Shown here: positions 28,502 to 38,481 of the stretch, piece by piece
Position numbering within the stretch: the stretch's first letter is position 1
How the letters are laid out: each line of letters begins with the position of its first letter
Origin: GCA-2746795 sp963747345
GTDB taxonomy: Bacteria > Chloroflexota > Anaerolineae > Promineifilales > Promineifilaceae
Reading direction: 5' to 3'
DNA length: 64,000 bases
Assembly (NCBI GenBank): GCA_963747345.1
Contig: CAVVFA010000008.1
Location: 310,001 to 374,000, forward strand
Program-made: the position numbers and the translations under genes
Notes under the pieces: model-generated
The model's database searches: none
Seen by the model: only the letters and a program-made list of their open reading frames with translations
What the model was told of the DNA's origin: nothing

Positions 28502-29814
28502 CTATTTCGAGGCGGTGGTGGGAGTAAATTGGGTACCGTTCCAGGTGACAGCAAGTCTGTCGGAGGAGGCGCAGGCGCTGCGGATGATGGTACCATCTTG
28601 GATGGCGACGTTGCCGGTGCAGGTTTCGGGCAGGGTGTAGAGGGTGGGCGTGTTGTGGTGAGTGCTGAAGATGATATAACGGCCGTTTTCCCCATCCTTT
28701 AGCAATACATCCAGTTGCCCATCAAAGGTGACATCGGCCGCCTCAACCAGTTCGATCCGGGCGGGTTTGGTTTCACGAGCGTTGAAGCGGTGGCTGAACT
28801 GAAGGGTCATGCCACCCTCGTCATCAGGAGAGAGCAGGATGAGTTGAGACAAATCGGGTCGGTCTTGGGTGCTTTGCCAGAGGAGGAGGAGATGAGAACG
28901 GCCGTTTTCATCTTTCAGCCATACCCACTCACTCATACGCTGGGGCTGTTGGTTGAGCCATTGGCGCTGCATCGCCGCCATGATGGTGGGGCCACGCTGG
29001 TCGAGCGCGGTGATCAGGTCTGCAATGTCACCTTTGGCTGTCATCCCGACAGTTCCTTGTGGCTGATACACCACATCTTCGCGGCCTAAATCGCGTTGGC
29101 GATTTCTGGATGGGGAATGTGCAGCCGACGGCTGTCGCTGACGGAGGCTTGGTCGCAACTGTATTGCAAGGCCAGCCCTTGTGCCGCGCTTTGTAGACCT
29201 ATTGTGGCAGAACGGCCGTTGCCTTCCCCCGTAGCCACATCTTCATATAAGAAGACAATATCATTGCTGCCTTCAAATAATTGCGCAGAGAAAGTAATCG
29301 TGTCTTCAAGATCGCTTTCATAAAGCGGCACACCATCCCACTCCACCACAAAGATACGATTAGGTTCCTCGCCAACAACGGCCGTTTCCAGATAACCCGC
29401 AAACGTTAAATCAAGGTCATCCCAATAGGGCGCAATCATGTCGCCCATACCGGGATTGGGACCATCCGTGAGACAACTGTTGAAATACAAGTCATTCCCA
29501 TTGCCAAATTGGAGGTTGCCATTGCTGCTGGCCTGCACTTCTGTGTAATCCGTGCCATAAAAGGTGAATACAAAGGGAAGTGGCAGGGCGACGATGCCAT
29601 CGTCTGCGTAAAGGCCTGTGTCTTGAGTAGCATCGATAGCGGCAAACCCGTCGCCACCAGCGCACGTATAGCCATACAGGTCTGGGCCAGGACAGAGGGC
29701 AATCGAAGGGCCAAATTCCGGGCGCGTGACACGCCGGTAGATGAAAACGGCGGCACTGCCTAACAGAATGATTAGAAGCAGGACAAGCAGAAGAATTCGG
29801 CCAACTGAGCGCAT
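28502..29814 (-). CDS. Secreted nidogen-like domain protein, one frame break
   Basis: An N-terminal membrane segment (VGRILLLVLLLIILLGSAAV) is followed by a domain with the layout of bacterial nidogen-like or appendage proteins: LPFVFTFYGTDYTEVQASSN, APYWDDLDL, PNRIFVVEWDGVP and NDIVFLYEDV. The first frame ends at 29086, and the downstream piece (GREDVVYQPQG to the C-terminus) has no start of its own, so a one-base loss near 29090 is likely. The C-terminal half has FG-GAP or propeller-like segments (VTFDGQLDVLLKDGENGRY). The protein lies outside the membrane and its role is unknown. Confidence 0.75.
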
Positions 29815-29856
29815 GTCAGGAGTGTAACTTAGGGTAGATGGGTGGGCAACTAGGAA

Positions 29857-31668
29857 TCAAGGTAAATGCAACTCCCACATGGCATTACGCATGGCTTCAC
29901 CAGTGGAGCCACCAAATAGGATGATATTGCCCCTCGTTTCATCATAAAACATCATGTGTCGGCTTAATTGTTCTGCATTGGCGGGTAACTTTAACCATTC
30001 CCACTCTGTGCCGTCAAAACTCCAGGTAGAATTATCATACCCACGTGTGTTGCCTTTTGTGCCGCCAAACAAAATGGTCAGTTCCTGGTTAGGGTCATAG
30101 GCCATAGCTGCGTCAACGCGCTGGGGCGAATCTGAATCCGCAACGACTTGCTGCCATGTTTGATTGCGCCAAGTATAAGTTCCCCAAACGGGAAAGAGTG
30201 CCACAGCCTGATTTCGTGAGTCTTCATATGCGAATGGGAAATTTATGCCACTAGGCGCGTCAGAATTTTGGATAACTTGCCACTCATTGCCATCCCATGC
30301 CCAACTATCTGTTGGAAAGTAATCTCCTTCACCAAATCCACCATGCAAGATCATTTTTGCCTGTTGGGGATCATAGAACATGGCGGCACAGCATATCGGT
30401 GCCGGGCTGGTGGCCGATGATAGTTGTTGCCATTGTTGACCATCCCATTCCCAGGTATCGTTTAACGCACCTTGTGGCGTCATGCCGCCAAACAGTACGG
30501 TTACTTTTCTTTGGGGATCGTAGGCCATGGATGGACTAAACCGGGGGGGGGGTGATGTTTGCGGGGCGAGTTGTTGCCATTCTTTGCCATCCCATTCCCA
30601 GGTATCCCCAAGTGGTTCCCAGTTATACCATGCGTCTCCAAGATATTCGGAGCCACCGCCAAATAAAACAGCTCGTTGACGATTCGTGTCGTAGATAAGG
30701 CCGGCATCAACACGTGCTGGCGGCAGGTTTTCAATGTTGAGCAATACCCAGCCCTCAGGGGGTGTGAGAACATCCCATAGCAGTATGCCACTTAGGAAGG
30801 TCAGCCAAACACCACTGGCAATCCACGCTGCCTTGGAAATTCGTGGCACTTTGTTGGCCGCTGTTTCCCACATTTGGTGGCTAATGCCACGAGGTAGGAG
30901 GGTAATAGCCAGGGCGATGCCTAAAATGATGCCAGCCGTGATGGTAAGGGTCACATCGACGGCGGTACAGGTGCTGTAGGACAAGGTGAATATCTCTTCG
31001 AGGCTGCACCGTGACCACCCGACAAAACTGCGTAGATGTTGGTAGCTGATGACCATCCAGATGATGATGGCGGGTTTGTATGAAAGATAGCGCAAGGCTA
31101 CCCACAAGATGAGCGCCATCACTAAGATTGTGGCGATGAATAAGAGCGGGTGAATACGAAGGATGGGGGTGAGCCAAGGAAAGTAGGTGGAGCCGACGCT
31201 GAAATTGCTCCAATAACTGGCTGATTGCCCAGTCAGAATGACAAGGCTGTCGCTTAGAAGGATGAGGACGGCTAGGAATGTGAGTGGTTTGGGAAGATGG
31301 GGTTCGCCAAGGAAGATTTGTTTGAGGCGGGATGTGGTGGTTTGTGGCGGTGATGGGACAACGGCCGTTTCATCCCCATTATCTCGAACTTCTTTTTCAT
31401 CTACTTTTTCTGCCACGGGCGCCACTGGCTTTGACTGCACCGTTATCTTTGCCAATCGCTGCTGCGCTTTGGCGTGATTGGGATCTAATTTCAGAACTTG
31501 TTGAAGACAGAAAACTTGATCCTTTTCCTTGTCCATAGCGAAAGACAAAGCATACCAAGCCAGTACATTTTGTTTGTCTTGACGCACTGCTTGAGTGAGA
31601 AATTGCCGAGCTTCTGTTTTGTCGCCTGCTTTTAAGGCAGCTATCCCCTGTTGTGTAAAATCGTCCAT
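29857..31668 (-). CDS. TPR-membrane-Kelch propeller protein
   Basis: Domain order: an N-terminal cytoplasmic repeat unit (ALKAGDKTEARQFLTQAV, then LAWYALSFAM) matching the AWxxL TPR-like unit of the protein at 37.2-38.5 kb; a linker; about six membrane segments from residue ~135 to 300; then about five Kelch repeats (TWEWDGKEWQQLAP, with YDPQRKVTVLFGG) forming an extracellular beta-propeller. ATG at 31666-31668 (MDDFTQQG) has GGAGGG five bases upstream. It may couple an outside ligand to an inside partner. There is no close homologue of known function. Confidence 0.85.
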   Translation of the reverse strand: MDDFTQQGIAALKAGDKTEARQFLTQAVRQDKQNVLAWYALSFAMDKEKDQVFCLQQVLKLDPNHAKAQQRLAKITVQSKPVAPVAEKVDEKEVRDNGDETAVVPSPPQTTTSRLKQIFLGEPHLPKPLTFLAVLILLSDSLVILTGQSASYWSNFSVGSTYFPWLTPILRIHPLLFIATILVMALILWVALRYLSYKPAIIIWMVISYQHLRSFVGWSRCSLEEIFTLSYSTCTAVDVTLTITAGIILGIALAITLLPRGISHQMWETAANKVPRISKAAWIASGVWLTFLSGILLWDVLTPPEGWVLLNIENLPPARVDAGLIYDTNRQRAVLFGGGSEYLGDAWYNWEPLGDTWEWDGKEWQQLAPQTSPPPRFSPSMAYDPQRKVTVLFGGMTPQGALNDTWEWDGQQWQQLSSATSPAPICCAAMFYDPQQAKMILHGGFGEGDYFPTDSWAWDGNEWQVIQNSDAPSGINFPFAYEDSRNQAVALFPVWGTYTWRNQTWQQVVADSDSPQRVDAAMAYDPNQELTILFGGTKGNTRGYDNSTWSFDGTEWEWLKLPANAEQLSRHMMFYDETRGNIILFGGSTGEAMRNAMWELHLP

Positions 31669-31765
31669 CAATACCCTCCCGGATAACGGCCGTTTACTAC
31701 ATGACTCCTTCAGCCGCAAAAATTATAGCATACATGGGAGAATATTCTGAGGAACAAAGAGGAAA

Positions 31766-32524
31766 TTAAATAGGTGTAGATTCTTTAGATTCAAGTTTTG
31801 CTTGCGCCGTTTCCATCCTCATCAGCAGCACCAAACAGCCCACCAACACAGCCAGCGCCATCATCTGTAACACATGATACCCATCAGCCGTCAGCCAGGC
31901 ATTGTCACGATACGCATCCAGGAACAGCCGCCCGGCACTATAGAGCGCCATCGTCAGCAAAAACGGCCGTCCCGCCGGTGCCTGCCGCTTAACTACCTGC
32001 CACCAGATGCCCAGCGCGGCCAATCCCAGCATGATTTCATACAGTTGAACCGGATGCCGACGAATGCCAAATACTGAAATACCCCAGGGCATATTGGTCA
32101 ACGTGCCATACCCTGGTCCGGCTAGAAAATCTGCCAGACTAAGCGTGATGAATGTCGTGAGCAGGCCGGGTGTGAGCGCATCCAGCGTAGGCCAGAAGGG
32201 GAGTTGTTTATAACGGCCGTAAAAAAACGCCGCCGCCACCCCAAAAAACAATCCAGCCGCCACATTATAGCCGCTGGTCAACGGCCAAATGATGCTAATC
32301 AAATTCTGGCTGAATGAAGCCCAATACTCCAGCACAAAAGCCAGCCGCGCCGCCACAATACCCGCGAGCAAGGCAACAACTGCCACGCCATAGGTCGCTT
32401 CTACGTTCAAGGCCAGCCGCTTCGCCGCCCGTTCAATCAACGTCAGAGCAAGATATACCCCCAGCAAATAGACAATGCCAGCAGTTGGAAAAACAAAGGG
32501 GCCAATGTTGATAGTGGGAAACAT
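31766..32524 (-). CDS. lgt: Prolipoprotein diacylglyceryl transferase
   Basis: Lgt moves diacylglycerol from phosphatidylglycerol to the lipobox Cys of prelipoproteins. This polytopic protein has about seven membrane helices, the N-terminal MFPTINIGPFVFPTAGI, the essential RHPVQLYE motif near residue 155, and a late GRLFLDAYR block matching the conserved Gly-Arg. Lipoproteins with LVLAGC and LFVGC lipoboxes elsewhere in the window are plausible substrates. Two palindrome copies occur as NGR/GRY-type codons. It may be in an operon with the thioredoxin-like gene 90 bases upstream. Confidence 0.92.
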   Translation of the reverse strand: MFPTINIGPFVFPTAGIVYLLGVYLALTLIERAAKRLALNVEATYGVAVVALLAGIVAARLAFVLEYWASFSQNLISIIWPLTSGYNVAAGLFFGVAAAFFYGRYKQLPFWPTLDALTPGLLTTFITLSLADFLAGPGYGTLTNMPWGISVFGIRRHPVQLYEIMLGLAALGIWWQVVKRQAPAGRPFLLTMALYSAGRLFLDAYRDNAWLTADGYHVLQMMALAVLVGCLVLLMRMETAQAKLESKESTPI

Positions 32525-32611
32525 AATTTACAAAAAGATAGAGATAGAGTCGAAAAATAGAGGAGAGGCTAGAGACCTTGCAACCCTGCAACCTACAACT
32601 TTGCCACCTTT

Positions 32612-33157
32612 TTACTCCACCCTCATCATCCCCTCAATACGATCTTCTAAAACAGCCTGATTGACGATACCCACAATCACTTCTTGCACCACGCCATCTG
32701 GGTCGATGAAGATGGTGGTGGGCAGGCTGTGAATGTTGTAGGCTAGATTAACTGTGTTGTCGTCATCGACCAGGAGTGGGTAACTAATGGCTTGACGCAC
32801 GCCAAACTCCTGCACGATGTTGGCTGATTCGCCTTGATTGACTCCGATAACGGCCGTTTTCCCATTATATTTCATCTGCGTCCGCTGAAAGAACGGCATT
32901 TCCACGCGGCAAGGCCCACACCAGCTTGCCCAGAAATTGAGCACCACCGGTTGCCCACGTAGTTCACTGAGCGTAACAGTTTCACCAATCGGGGTTTGTA
33001 GCGTGAAATCCGGCGCCAAATGACCCACAATCGGAGCTTCAGTAAGCGTTAGGATATTCGGTTCTTTAACCTCTTCTTTGGAGACAAAAATCCAGGCACC
33101 ACCCACCAACACAGCCACCACAATCCAGATTATCCATTCAAATCGGCTTCTTAACAT
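32612..33157 (-). CDS. TlpA/ResA-like membrane-anchored thiol-disulfide oxidoreductase
   Basis: An N-terminal anchor (WIIWIVVAVLVGGAWIFV) is followed by an AhpC/TSA-type thioredoxin fold: APDFTLQTPIGE, LNFWASWCGPCR with the redox WCGPC, and the cis-Pro loop SLPTTIFIDP. Such proteins reduce disulfides outside the membrane, often for cytochrome c maturation. No cytochrome gene is adjacent. The palindrome near 32850 encodes KTAV. The gene ends close to the lgt start on the same strand. Confidence 0.92.
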   Translation of the reverse strand: MLRSRFEWIIWIVVAVLVGGAWIFVSKEEVKEPNILTLTEAPIVGHLAPDFTLQTPIGETVTLSELRGQPVVLNFWASWCGPCRVEMPFFQRTQMKYNGKTAVIGVNQGESANIVQEFGVRQAISYPLLVDDDNTVNLAYNIHSLPTTIFIDPDGVVQEVIVGIVNQAVLEDRIEGMMRVE

Positions 33158-33233
33158 GGGGGAATCATACGAAGATTGAAATGAACCGGCAACCGTTTAC
33201 AAAGAACCTTTACCGAACCATTACCTACCGCTT

Positions 33234-33255
33234 GTAGTGCGGGTTTTAGCACGCC
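33234..33255. repeat. GTAGTGCGGG repeat, copy 1
   Basis: GTAGTGCGGGTTTTAGCACG matches 55425-55446 with one difference. GTGC and GCAC within it can pair. It lies in the gap downstream of the TlpA-like gene's start and beside the rimO stop. Confidence 0.65.
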
Positions 33256-33277
33256 TACGCCCTACAAACCTGATTGA

Positions 33278-34664
33278 CTACTTTAACAAATTGTCTAATG
33301 AGATAGTGTGTCGGCCAGCTAGTTGAGGTGAACCGGTGAGGTCATAGACCATGGCTCCATCAATATGGATGGGCACCATTTCGCCCAGCGGCAGTTCGCC
33401 CGGAATAATAACCAGCCCATCGATTTCCGGCGCGTCTCGGTACGAGCGCCCCACACTGACATTGTCGCCATGCCCTTCGATGAGAACCGGCAGCGTGCGT
33501 CCCACCTGTGCCTGATTACGCGCCAGGGAGATGGGCTGCTGCAAAGCCATTAGTTCATCCAAACGGGCTTGCTTGACTGCCTCAGGCACCTGCCAGGAAA
33601 TATCAGCAGAAAGAGTGGAGGCTTCGTAGGAGTAGGTGAAAGCACCCACACGGTCAAACCGCAAGTCGCTCACAAATTGTTTGAGCGCATCAAATTCTTC
33701 ATCCGTTTCGCCCGGATAGCCCACGATGAAGGTGGTGCGAATGGCGATGGTCGGCATGGCTGTACGCAGCTTTTCCAAGAGTTTTGTAAACCCAGTCGAT
33801 ATTGGCCGGGCGACGCATCCGTTTCAAAGTTTCGCGGTGACCGTGTTGGAGAGGAATATCCAGGTAAGGAACGATTTGCGGCGTAGTTGCCATCGTCTCA
33901 ATCAATTCATCAGTGACGTAGCCTGGATAGGCATACATGATACGCACCCACGGAATCTCTGGCGCAGCCGTGGTGATTTCTTTAAGCAATTTGCTCAAGC
34001 CATTTTGGAGGCCGATGTCATGACCGTAATCGGTGGTGTCTTGGGCGATGAGCAGCAGCTCTTGAATACCCGCCTCTTGCAGGCGCACAGCTTCCGCCAC
34101 GATGGTATCCAGCGGCCGGCTAACGTGGGTTCCTTTGATTTGAGGAATGGCGCAAAACGCACAGGGCCGACGACACCCATCTGAAATTTTGAGATAAGCG
34201 CTGGCTCCCTGAACGGCCGTTCTCAATACCCCACGTTCATCAGTCCCCACCGTCTTCGCCTCTTCTGGCAGGTGGTACAACGGTACTGGATGTTTACGGC
34301 GGCGCAAGTCACGCACAAAACGGACAATATCCATCCAGCGGCGCGTGCCAATGACACCATCAATACCCGGAACCCATTCCACGACCTCATCACCGTAGCG
34401 CTGCGCCATGCAGCCCGCCGCGATGAGTAATTGGTTAGGCTGTTTAATCGCCGCTAATTCTTGCAGCGCCTCAATTGACTCCTGCCGTGCGCTTTCAATG
34501 AAGCCGCACGTATTGACAATCATCACACTGGCATCATCAGGATCAACCACGCCATCATAACCAGCCTTTTGCATCAGACTTGCCATGCTTTCAGAATCAA
34601 CCGTATTTTTGCTGCAACCGAGGCTCAGCAAATAGAAATTTTTCTTCTGTTTTTGTTTGTTCAT
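33278..34664 (-). CDS. rimO: Ribosomal protein S12 methylthiotransferase, one frame break
   Basis: This radical-SAM enzyme adds a methylthio group to Asp89 of S12. The N-terminal UPF0004 domain is present (LLSLGCSKNTVDSE, VNTCGFIESARQES). The radical-SAM cluster motif is CRRPCAFCAIP, a CxxxCxxC. PGHTDEE-like GYPGETDEEFDAL and a C-terminal TRAM domain follow after the break. Removing the G after CTT near 33783 restores VYKTLEKLRTAMPTIAIRTT. All catalytic Cys are intact. No ribosome site is obvious before the ATG at 34662-34664. Confidence 0.95.
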
Positions 34665-34745
34665 GGAAATGAAAAATGATGAGTCATAAACGATGAGTGA
34701 TGAATGGGTTTATTCCGCATTCATCACTCATCATTCATCATTATT

Positions 34746-35684
34746 TTAGTTTGTGGTTCGCCACACTTCTTCTTTATTTTCGCCGCGTTCGCCCATACGA
34801 CCCCAGGGTTGGTCGTTGATGGTGACAAAGATGCCTGCACCGTTGCCAGTATTCACTTTCGCTTCTTCCAGAGCAGTCCATTCAAACGGGGGATCATCGC
34901 CGCGTGCCCAGCCGCTAAAAACCACGTCGCCATCAATAGTGACTTCCATCCAGGTACGTTCGCTCACATCTAGCTGCAAGGCAATTTCGTCCATGGTGGC
35001 AGGCAATGTGGGTCGCGTGACCGAAACGGCCGGAGCGGTCGTATCTGGATCAATAATGTTGCGACTGGTTGAAGTAATAATCTCTCCAGGCACAAAAGCG
35101 GGTGCGGTTGCTTCTGCTTCGCCTTCAATCATCTCGCCAGATTGGGCAGTGGCGGTGCCTTCTGCCCGATTGGTGATGTCTTGAATGAACTCATTCAGGC
35201 TTTGGTCTACGGATTGAGAGCCATCCCCATTGCCCAGCAACAGCGGCACAAACCGATTGGCGATCAAAGCTACTGCAATGATTAGGGCGATGACGATGAC
35301 AATACGAACGGCCGTTTCCGGATCCCGCCGATCACCCACATCCACTTCCATATTGACCGGATCAAAAAATATTTGCTGTTCGTTGGTCAAAGAGGCGGGG
35401 GGCTGGTTGGGGGCGGTTTCTTGTGATTTCCGTGAGCGTGAATTCGACTGTTGCGCGAGATTGAGTTCATATCGCTCAAGCAATGGTTGAGAATCCAGGC
35501 CAAGAAAACGGGCATAATTACGCAAAAACCCACGCACGTGAACGGGCGTGGGTAATTTATCGTATTCGCCATTCTCAAGAGCAGCAAGATATCTACTGTT
35601 GATACGGGTCTCTCCCTGGGCTTCATCCAGTGTAAGACCCTTTGTCTCTCGTGCTTCCCGCAGAATATGTCCGAGTTCGTCCAT
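34746..35684 (-). CDS. RodZ-like helix-turn-helix membrane protein
   Basis: The N-terminal HTH_25 domain (LGHILREARETKGLTLDEAQ, then INSRYLAALENGEYDKLP and VRGFLRNYARFLGL) is that of RodZ, which links the MreB cytoskeleton to wall synthesis. A membrane helix sits near residue 125 (IVIVIALIIAVALIANRFV), and the C-terminal part matches DUF4115 (LDVSERTWMEVTIDGDVVFS). I chose ATG at 35682-35684. It lies only four bases beyond the T-run of the rplI terminator, so its own promoter must overlap the terminator or it depends on read-through. Confidence 0.82.
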   Translation of the reverse strand: MDELGHILREARETKGLTLDEAQGETRINSRYLAALENGEYDKLPTPVHVRGFLRNYARFLGLDSQPLLERYELNLAQQSNSRSRKSQETAPNQPPASLTNEQQIFFDPVNMEVDVGDRRDPETAVRIVIVIALIIAVALIANRFVPLLLGNGDGSQSVDQSLNEFIQDITNRAEGTATAQSGEMIEGEAEATAPAFVPGEIITSTSRNIIDPDTTAPAVSVTRPTLPATMDEIALQLDVSERTWMEVTIDGDVVFSGWARGDDPPFEWTALEEAKVNTGNGAGIFVTINDQPWGRMGERGENKEEVWRTTN

Positions 35685-35688
35685 ACCG

Positions 35689-35719
35689 AAAAAAGTCACT
35701 GATTTAGGTCAGTGACTTT
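35689..35719 (-). terminator. Rho-independent terminator of rplI
   Basis: AAAGTCACTGA at 35692-35702 pairs perfectly with TCAGTGACTTT at 35709-35719. On the minus strand a run of six T follows, ending four bases before the RodZ-like start. Confidence 0.8.
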
Positions 35720-35779
35720 ATATGAAACAGGCATTTATTTGCTTGATGAACCGGCAATAAAATGCCTGTCGCAAATGGT

Positions 35780-36316
35780 TTACCCAGCGTAATCTTCGTA
35801 ATCGTAGTCGTCTTCGAATTCATCCTCGAATTCATCAACTTCTTCGATGACTTTTTCGACAACCGCAACCACTTCTTCGCCCTCAATAATGACGGTGAAT
35901 TCTGGTTGAATGTCGGCACTAAGGCGAACAACAACTTTATGTTTACCTAATTGGCGCAGTGACTCGACACCGATTTTGCGGCGGTCAAGTTCTGTACCCA
36001 GTTCGCTGTTCAGGTCATCAGCAATTTGAGCTGTGGTAATAGACCCAAAGAGCTTTCCTGTCTCACTAGCGCGAGCGGTGTAACTGAGGCTGATTTCCTC
36101 AATTCTAACGGCTAACAATTCAAACTCTGCGCGAATTTCAGCGCGGCGAGTTTCAGCTTTTTTCCGCCAGATTTCAGCCTGATTCATTGCACCAGGGCTT
36201 GCTTGTACGGCATATCCTTTAGGGACGAGGTAATTACGACCATACCCACCGGCGACATCAAAGACCTCGCCTGCTAATCCCAGATTTTCTACGTCTTGTT
36301 TTAACAGCACTTTCAT
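35780..36316 (-). CDS. rplI: 50S ribosomal protein bL9 with acidic tail
   Basis: MKVLLKQDVENLGLAGEVFD and GYGRNYLVPKGYA are the bL9 N-domain, followed by the long connecting helix and the C-domain (GSITTAQIADDL, then IGVESLRQLGKHKV). At 178 residues it is about 28 longer than usual because of a terminal Asp/Glu/Tyr-rich extension (FEDEFEDDYDYEDYAG). It binds 23S rRNA and bridges ribosomes. It is not next to rpsF or rpsR here. A GGAG site lies 11 bases before the ATG. Confidence 0.97.
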   Translation of the reverse strand: MKVLLKQDVENLGLAGEVFDVAGGYGRNYLVPKGYAVQASPGAMNQAEIWRKKAETRRAEIRAEFELLAVRIEEISLSYTARASETGKLFGSITTAQIADDLNSELGTELDRRKIGVESLRQLGKHKVVVRLSADIQPEFTVIIEGEEVVAVVEKVIEEVDEFEDEFEDDYDYEDYAG

Positions 36317-36401
36317 AGCTGATTTACTCCATCTAAAAACTTAAAATTTGCAGCCTGTAATCCTAACAGAGGCGCGGCGATTTGACAAACATCTGGTGAA
36401 A

Positions 36402-37223
36402 TTAGTTATTTTCCTGTGCGTAAACTTCATCCATTGCTAATAAAATCTCGTTGAGTTCGATGACTTCTTCATCGATTTCTTGGCGTAAACGACGGGCACG
36501 ACTGCTGTCAATATCTTTGGCATCGACGAGCAGTGCTTGAGAATAAATGGTGCCTAAATGGGCGAGCGAGTTCTCTAGTTGCAATTCGGCTCGTTGCATG
36601 GTGTTTTCGACGCTATTTAGGGCGTTGTACTGTTGTTGCAGCCCGCTAATGGTGGTTGTTACCTGTTTTTTGACAGCTGGATCGCTTTCAAGTTCATATT
36701 GTTGTTGTAGCTCTTTTATACGCCGCCAGGCTCGATTTTTATCTAGTGTTATGCGTTCTTGTTGTCGGCGGTAACGGCCGATTTTTTCGGCAAGATCATA
36801 AATTTGGCCCAACCAATCATCCATTTGCACCGATACTTGAATGAGTTCATCTTTGAGCATGGAATCTGGCTGTTCATCGATGGCGGTTTCGATGCGCTGC
36901 CGGTAATCTTGTGCTTCTTGGAATTGCGCCTGGAGGCGTTTATCGCCTATTTGGTTGATGTCGAATTTGCGGCGGATGAGTTCGTTTTCTACTTTTCGCT
37001 TGAGTTCTTTGTCGGTGAGGCTGCTGGCGACGACGATGCCTTCAATGAGCGTGCCAAACGCGAGCGATATGACGGCTGCGGGTACGTTTTGAGCCAGCGC
37101 AAAGCCCACCATGGCGAGCAGGGTGGCAGAAATGGTTACGGCACTTTCCCATCGGAAAAATGCGTGCTCTACGTGCGCTTTCATTACTTTTTTTTCTAGG
37201 TCGGATCGTAAATTGTCACTCAT
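36402..37223 (-). CDS. Membrane-anchored coiled-coil protein
   Basis: Two hydrophobic segments lie at residues ~28-66 (AVTISATLLAMVGFALAQNV and AVISLAFGTLIEGIVVASSL). They are followed by about 190 residues of heptad-rich helix with many Gln/Glu/Arg (for example LQQQYELESDPAVKKQVTTT), consistent with a cytoplasmic coiled coil. The gene overlaps the preceding TPR/zinc-ribbon gene by eight bases, and pspA lies one gene further upstream. I infer a membrane-associated structural or stress role. No family is recognised. Confidence 0.75.
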   Translation of the reverse strand: MSDNLRSDLEKKVMKAHVEHAFFRWESAVTISATLLAMVGFALAQNVPAAVISLAFGTLIEGIVVASSLTDKELKRKVENELIRRKFDINQIGDKRLQAQFQEAQDYRQRIETAIDEQPDSMLKDELIQVSVQMDDWLGQIYDLAEKIGRYRRQQERITLDKNRAWRRIKELQQQYELESDPAVKKQVTTTISGLQQQYNALNSVENTMQRAELQLENSLAHLGTIYSQALLVDAKDIDSSRARRLRQEIDEEVIELNEILLAMDEVYAQENN

Positions 37224-38481
37224 TTTCTTTGTTTATATGTGCTTGTACGGTTATGAGCAAGCGGTTTAGTTGTGCTTGCTGTTCTGGGTCTGGTGTGATG
37301 CGCAGTGCGGATTGCAAAACGTCGGCGCTGCGTTGGTAGAAGCCGAGACGTGCGTAGGCGATACCGAGTTGACGTTGGAACTGTCGGTTTGCAGGTTCTT
37401 TTGCGGCTGCTCTTTGCCAATGGAGAACGGCCGTTGCCCATTCCCCTCGTTTTGCAGCCCGTTGGGCAGCACCATGATAACTGCCAGACGTCTGTAAACC
37501 CTTTTCAAGTTTAGCGATGCGGCGTGTTTCCACTCTTTCAAAGTCTGGACCTGCTTTGAGTACCGCAATTACCAACGCGATGATGATGGCGGTTAGCTGG
37601 AAGCCGCGCAAAGCAGAGCCAACAAGATCAATCGTTGGGTTCACCACATCATCAATCATAGGTGAAATGCGTACCATCGCTAACGGAGTCAGTTCTGCGG
37701 GGATAAACATCCCTATGATGGTAATGACTAGTATTGTAATTAGCAAAATGATAACTGTTATGTAGGCCCAATAGTGTCGAAGGTAGACCCCACCCGCTAA
37801 GATGATAAAAATAACAAGCAGGAGGATGGGAAGAACGGCCGTTATAGCACTATGAGTCACAACAATATTATAAATCGCTTGCAAAAGATACAGTTGCCCA
37901 ATCGCCACCAGCATAACCCACAAATTATGGAGATTCGTGTCTGGTTGTGGATATCGGTATGCTTTTGTGACCAACTCCTGCTTACAACGAGGGCATCTAT
38001 TTTCCGCCCCAGTCAATTCTTGTGCACAGAAAGCACATATCTCATCATCTCGTTCCCAAACATCTTTGTAGCTAGATTCCTGCACAATCTCCGGATTCAC
38101 AAGGATCTGCCGATTTGGCGTAGGATCATGCCATTCCCATTCTTGATTATGCCGCTCTGGATAGAGAATGGCTCCAGCTAAATTGGGTGGCGTAATTTTA
38201 CGGTGTATCGTTTGCCTGCTGGGTGTTGTTGGACCGCCCAATTTTATCAACCCTTTTTGCGCTACGTGATTCTCAGGATTAAGCGTCAACACATTTTCAA
38301 GACAGACTCGTTTGTCCTCATCTGTATCAACAGCACCACTGAGCCAAAGCCATGCCTGCTCATTTTCCTCATCATGTTCAACAATTTCCATGAACAGTTC
38401 CAGCGCCTTATCGCGCTGCCCTGTTTTCATGGCTGCAATGCCTAACTTGAGGCTCACTTCGGCTTCAGATTGCGTCATCAT
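37216..38481 (-). CDS. TPR/zinc-ribbon/polytopic membrane protein
   Basis: Domain order: an N-terminal TPR-like unit (GIAAMKTGQRDKALELFMEI, then AWLWLSGAV and CLENVLTLNPENHVA); a zinc ribbon with CAFC and CPRC pairs near residue 155; about four to five membrane helices (residues ~190-320); and a C-terminal TPR block (GEWATAVLHWQRAAAKEPAN). The ATG at 38479-38481 is the likely start. The downstream coiled-coil gene overlaps its last codons by eight bases. The TPR unit is paralogous to the N-terminus of the Kelch protein at 29.9-31.7 kb. Confidence 0.8.
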   Translation of the reverse strand: MMTQSEAEVSLKLGIAAMKTGQRDKALELFMEIVEHDEENEQAWLWLSGAVDTDEDKRVCLENVLTLNPENHVAQKGLIKLGGPTTPSRQTIHRKITPPNLAGAILYPERHNQEWEWHDPTPNRQILVNPEIVQESSYKDVWERDDEICAFCAQELTGAENRCPRCKQELVTKAYRYPQPDTNLHNLWVMLVAIGQLYLLQAIYNIVVTHSAITAVLPILLLVIFIILAGGVYLRHYWAYITVIILLITILVITIIGMFIPAELTPLAMVRISPMIDDVVNPTIDLVGSALRGFQLTAIIIALVIAVLKAGPDFERVETRRIAKLEKGLQTSGSYHGAAQRAAKRGEWATAVLHWQRAAAKEPANRQFQRQLGIAYARLGFYQRSADVLQSALRITPDPEQQAQLNRLLITVQAHINKENE

